Positions 63,773-64,000 of a stretch of DNA of 64,000 nt are shown here, in pieces; positions within the stretch are counted from its first letter, which is position 1, and each line of letters opens with the position of its first letter. Both the position numbers and the translations under genes were made by a program. Where the stretch lies: positions 18,123 to 82,122 of the forward strand of contig JAEZGI010000006.1 of NCBI GenBank assembly GCA_023416995.1, read 5' to 3'. Source of the DNA: Bacteroidota bacterium. GTDB lineage: Bacteria; Bacteroidota; Bacteroidia; Chitinophagales; Chitinophagaceae. The notes beneath the pieces are model-generated. The model was not told where the DNA came from and made no database searches. It saw only the letters and a program-made list of their open reading frames with translations.

Positions 63773-64000
63773 ATGGCTTGGTTTGATTTGATGGTTTAAT
63801 CGTATGAAGAACGGGCATGGAAATATATCCGCTGTTTAGCATGATAGATAACATGCCGGGAAGGAAACTAGCTTCCGGTCGATCGACCAGTAATAAGATA
63901 AGGTTTATAACAAAGCGGGGAGGAACGCACAAGCGGATGTAAGTAGTACTTTTTCATACAAGCAGTTTAAACAAGTTAAAGTAACCGGAAGTCCGGTTAT
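63773..64000 (-). promoter_or_regulatory. Upstream region of the susCD operon with two palindromes
   Basis: The region to the right edge has no gene. GGTCGATCGACC at 63877-63888 is a perfect 12 bp palindrome about 105 bases upstream of the susC start. TAACCGGA-AG-TCCGGTTA at 63982-63999 is a second palindrome. Either could be an operator for a sigma/anti-sigma or AraC-type regulator, but no regulator gene is visible and the window ends here. A clear TAnnTTTG box was not found. Confidence 0.35.

Overview
The window looks like chromosomal DNA of a Bacteroidota bacterium, most likely from the Chitinophagaceae/Chitinophagia (inference; no rRNA is present to confirm it). The grounds are a SusC/SusD pair, a giant secreted protein with a CHU_C-type (T9SS type B) C-terminal domain, several -7 boxes of the Bacteroidota form TAnnTTTG, few Shine-Dalgarno sequences, and a menaquinone enzyme of the futalosine route (MqnA). 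Genes are tightly packed: several convergent pairs have overlapping stop codons and several co-directional pairs overlap by 4-20 bp. No phage, integrase, plasmid gene or complete transposon is present.

Layout. 0-2.8 kb: left-edge metalloprotease/propeller protein (partial), a GNAT acetyltransferase, a queuosine-precursor transporter and a small membrane protein. 2.9-12.8 kb: a surface-glycan locus made of two converging operons, the first with a YfhO-type membrane protein, two methyltransferases and two GT4 enzymes, the second with two GT2 enzymes and two more methyltransferases. 13-15.9 kb: a LamG/PKD/Ig-like T9SS cargo protein. 15.9-26 kb: housekeeping genes (mqnA, purB, double GNAT, prfC, aldose epimerase, ABC permease, tsaD, trmN6, a saccharopine/alanine dehydrogenase-like enzyme). 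26-29.9 kb: secreted hypotheticals, a broken metalloprotease gene, tRNA-Leu(CAA) and a GlxA-type regulator.

30-37.2 kb is rich in stress-type genes: a Cys-rich copper-storage-like protein, an HD hydrolase resembling small alarmone hydrolases, a YciF/DUF892 protein with a histone-H1-like tail, a two-domain LigD, a PAS histidine kinase, two PA2169-family helical proteins, a 34-residue membrane peptide missed by length cut-offs, and a LemA-like lipoprotein. 37.3-44.1 kb holds GH43, penicillin-acylase-like and GH29 enzymes and a patatin-like phospholipase. Two copies of a ~60 bp hairpin-plus-box element sit at the 3' ends of two unrelated genes here.

44.1-49 kb: a long non-coding stretch with a 155 bp imperfect palindrome (MITE-like), then a promoter, a cobalamin riboswitch and the class I ribonucleotide reductase genes nrdB-nrdA. 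The two genes are separated by six exact-length 34 bp tandem repeats. 49.2-52.6 kb: a single-domain response regulator and a fused FAD/Fe-S dehydrogenase. 52.7-63.8 kb (minus strand): a five-gene operon susC-susD-ASPIC/UnbV propeller-vanadium haloperoxidase/PAP2-FG-GAP propeller, with a 16 bp perfect-stem hairpin between susD and the downstream genes.

The best candidates for undescribed biology are the SusCD-propeller-haloperoxidase operon, the riboswitch plus 34 bp repeat arrangement in the nrd operon, the paired 3'-end hairpin-box elements, and the H1-tailed YciF next to LigD.
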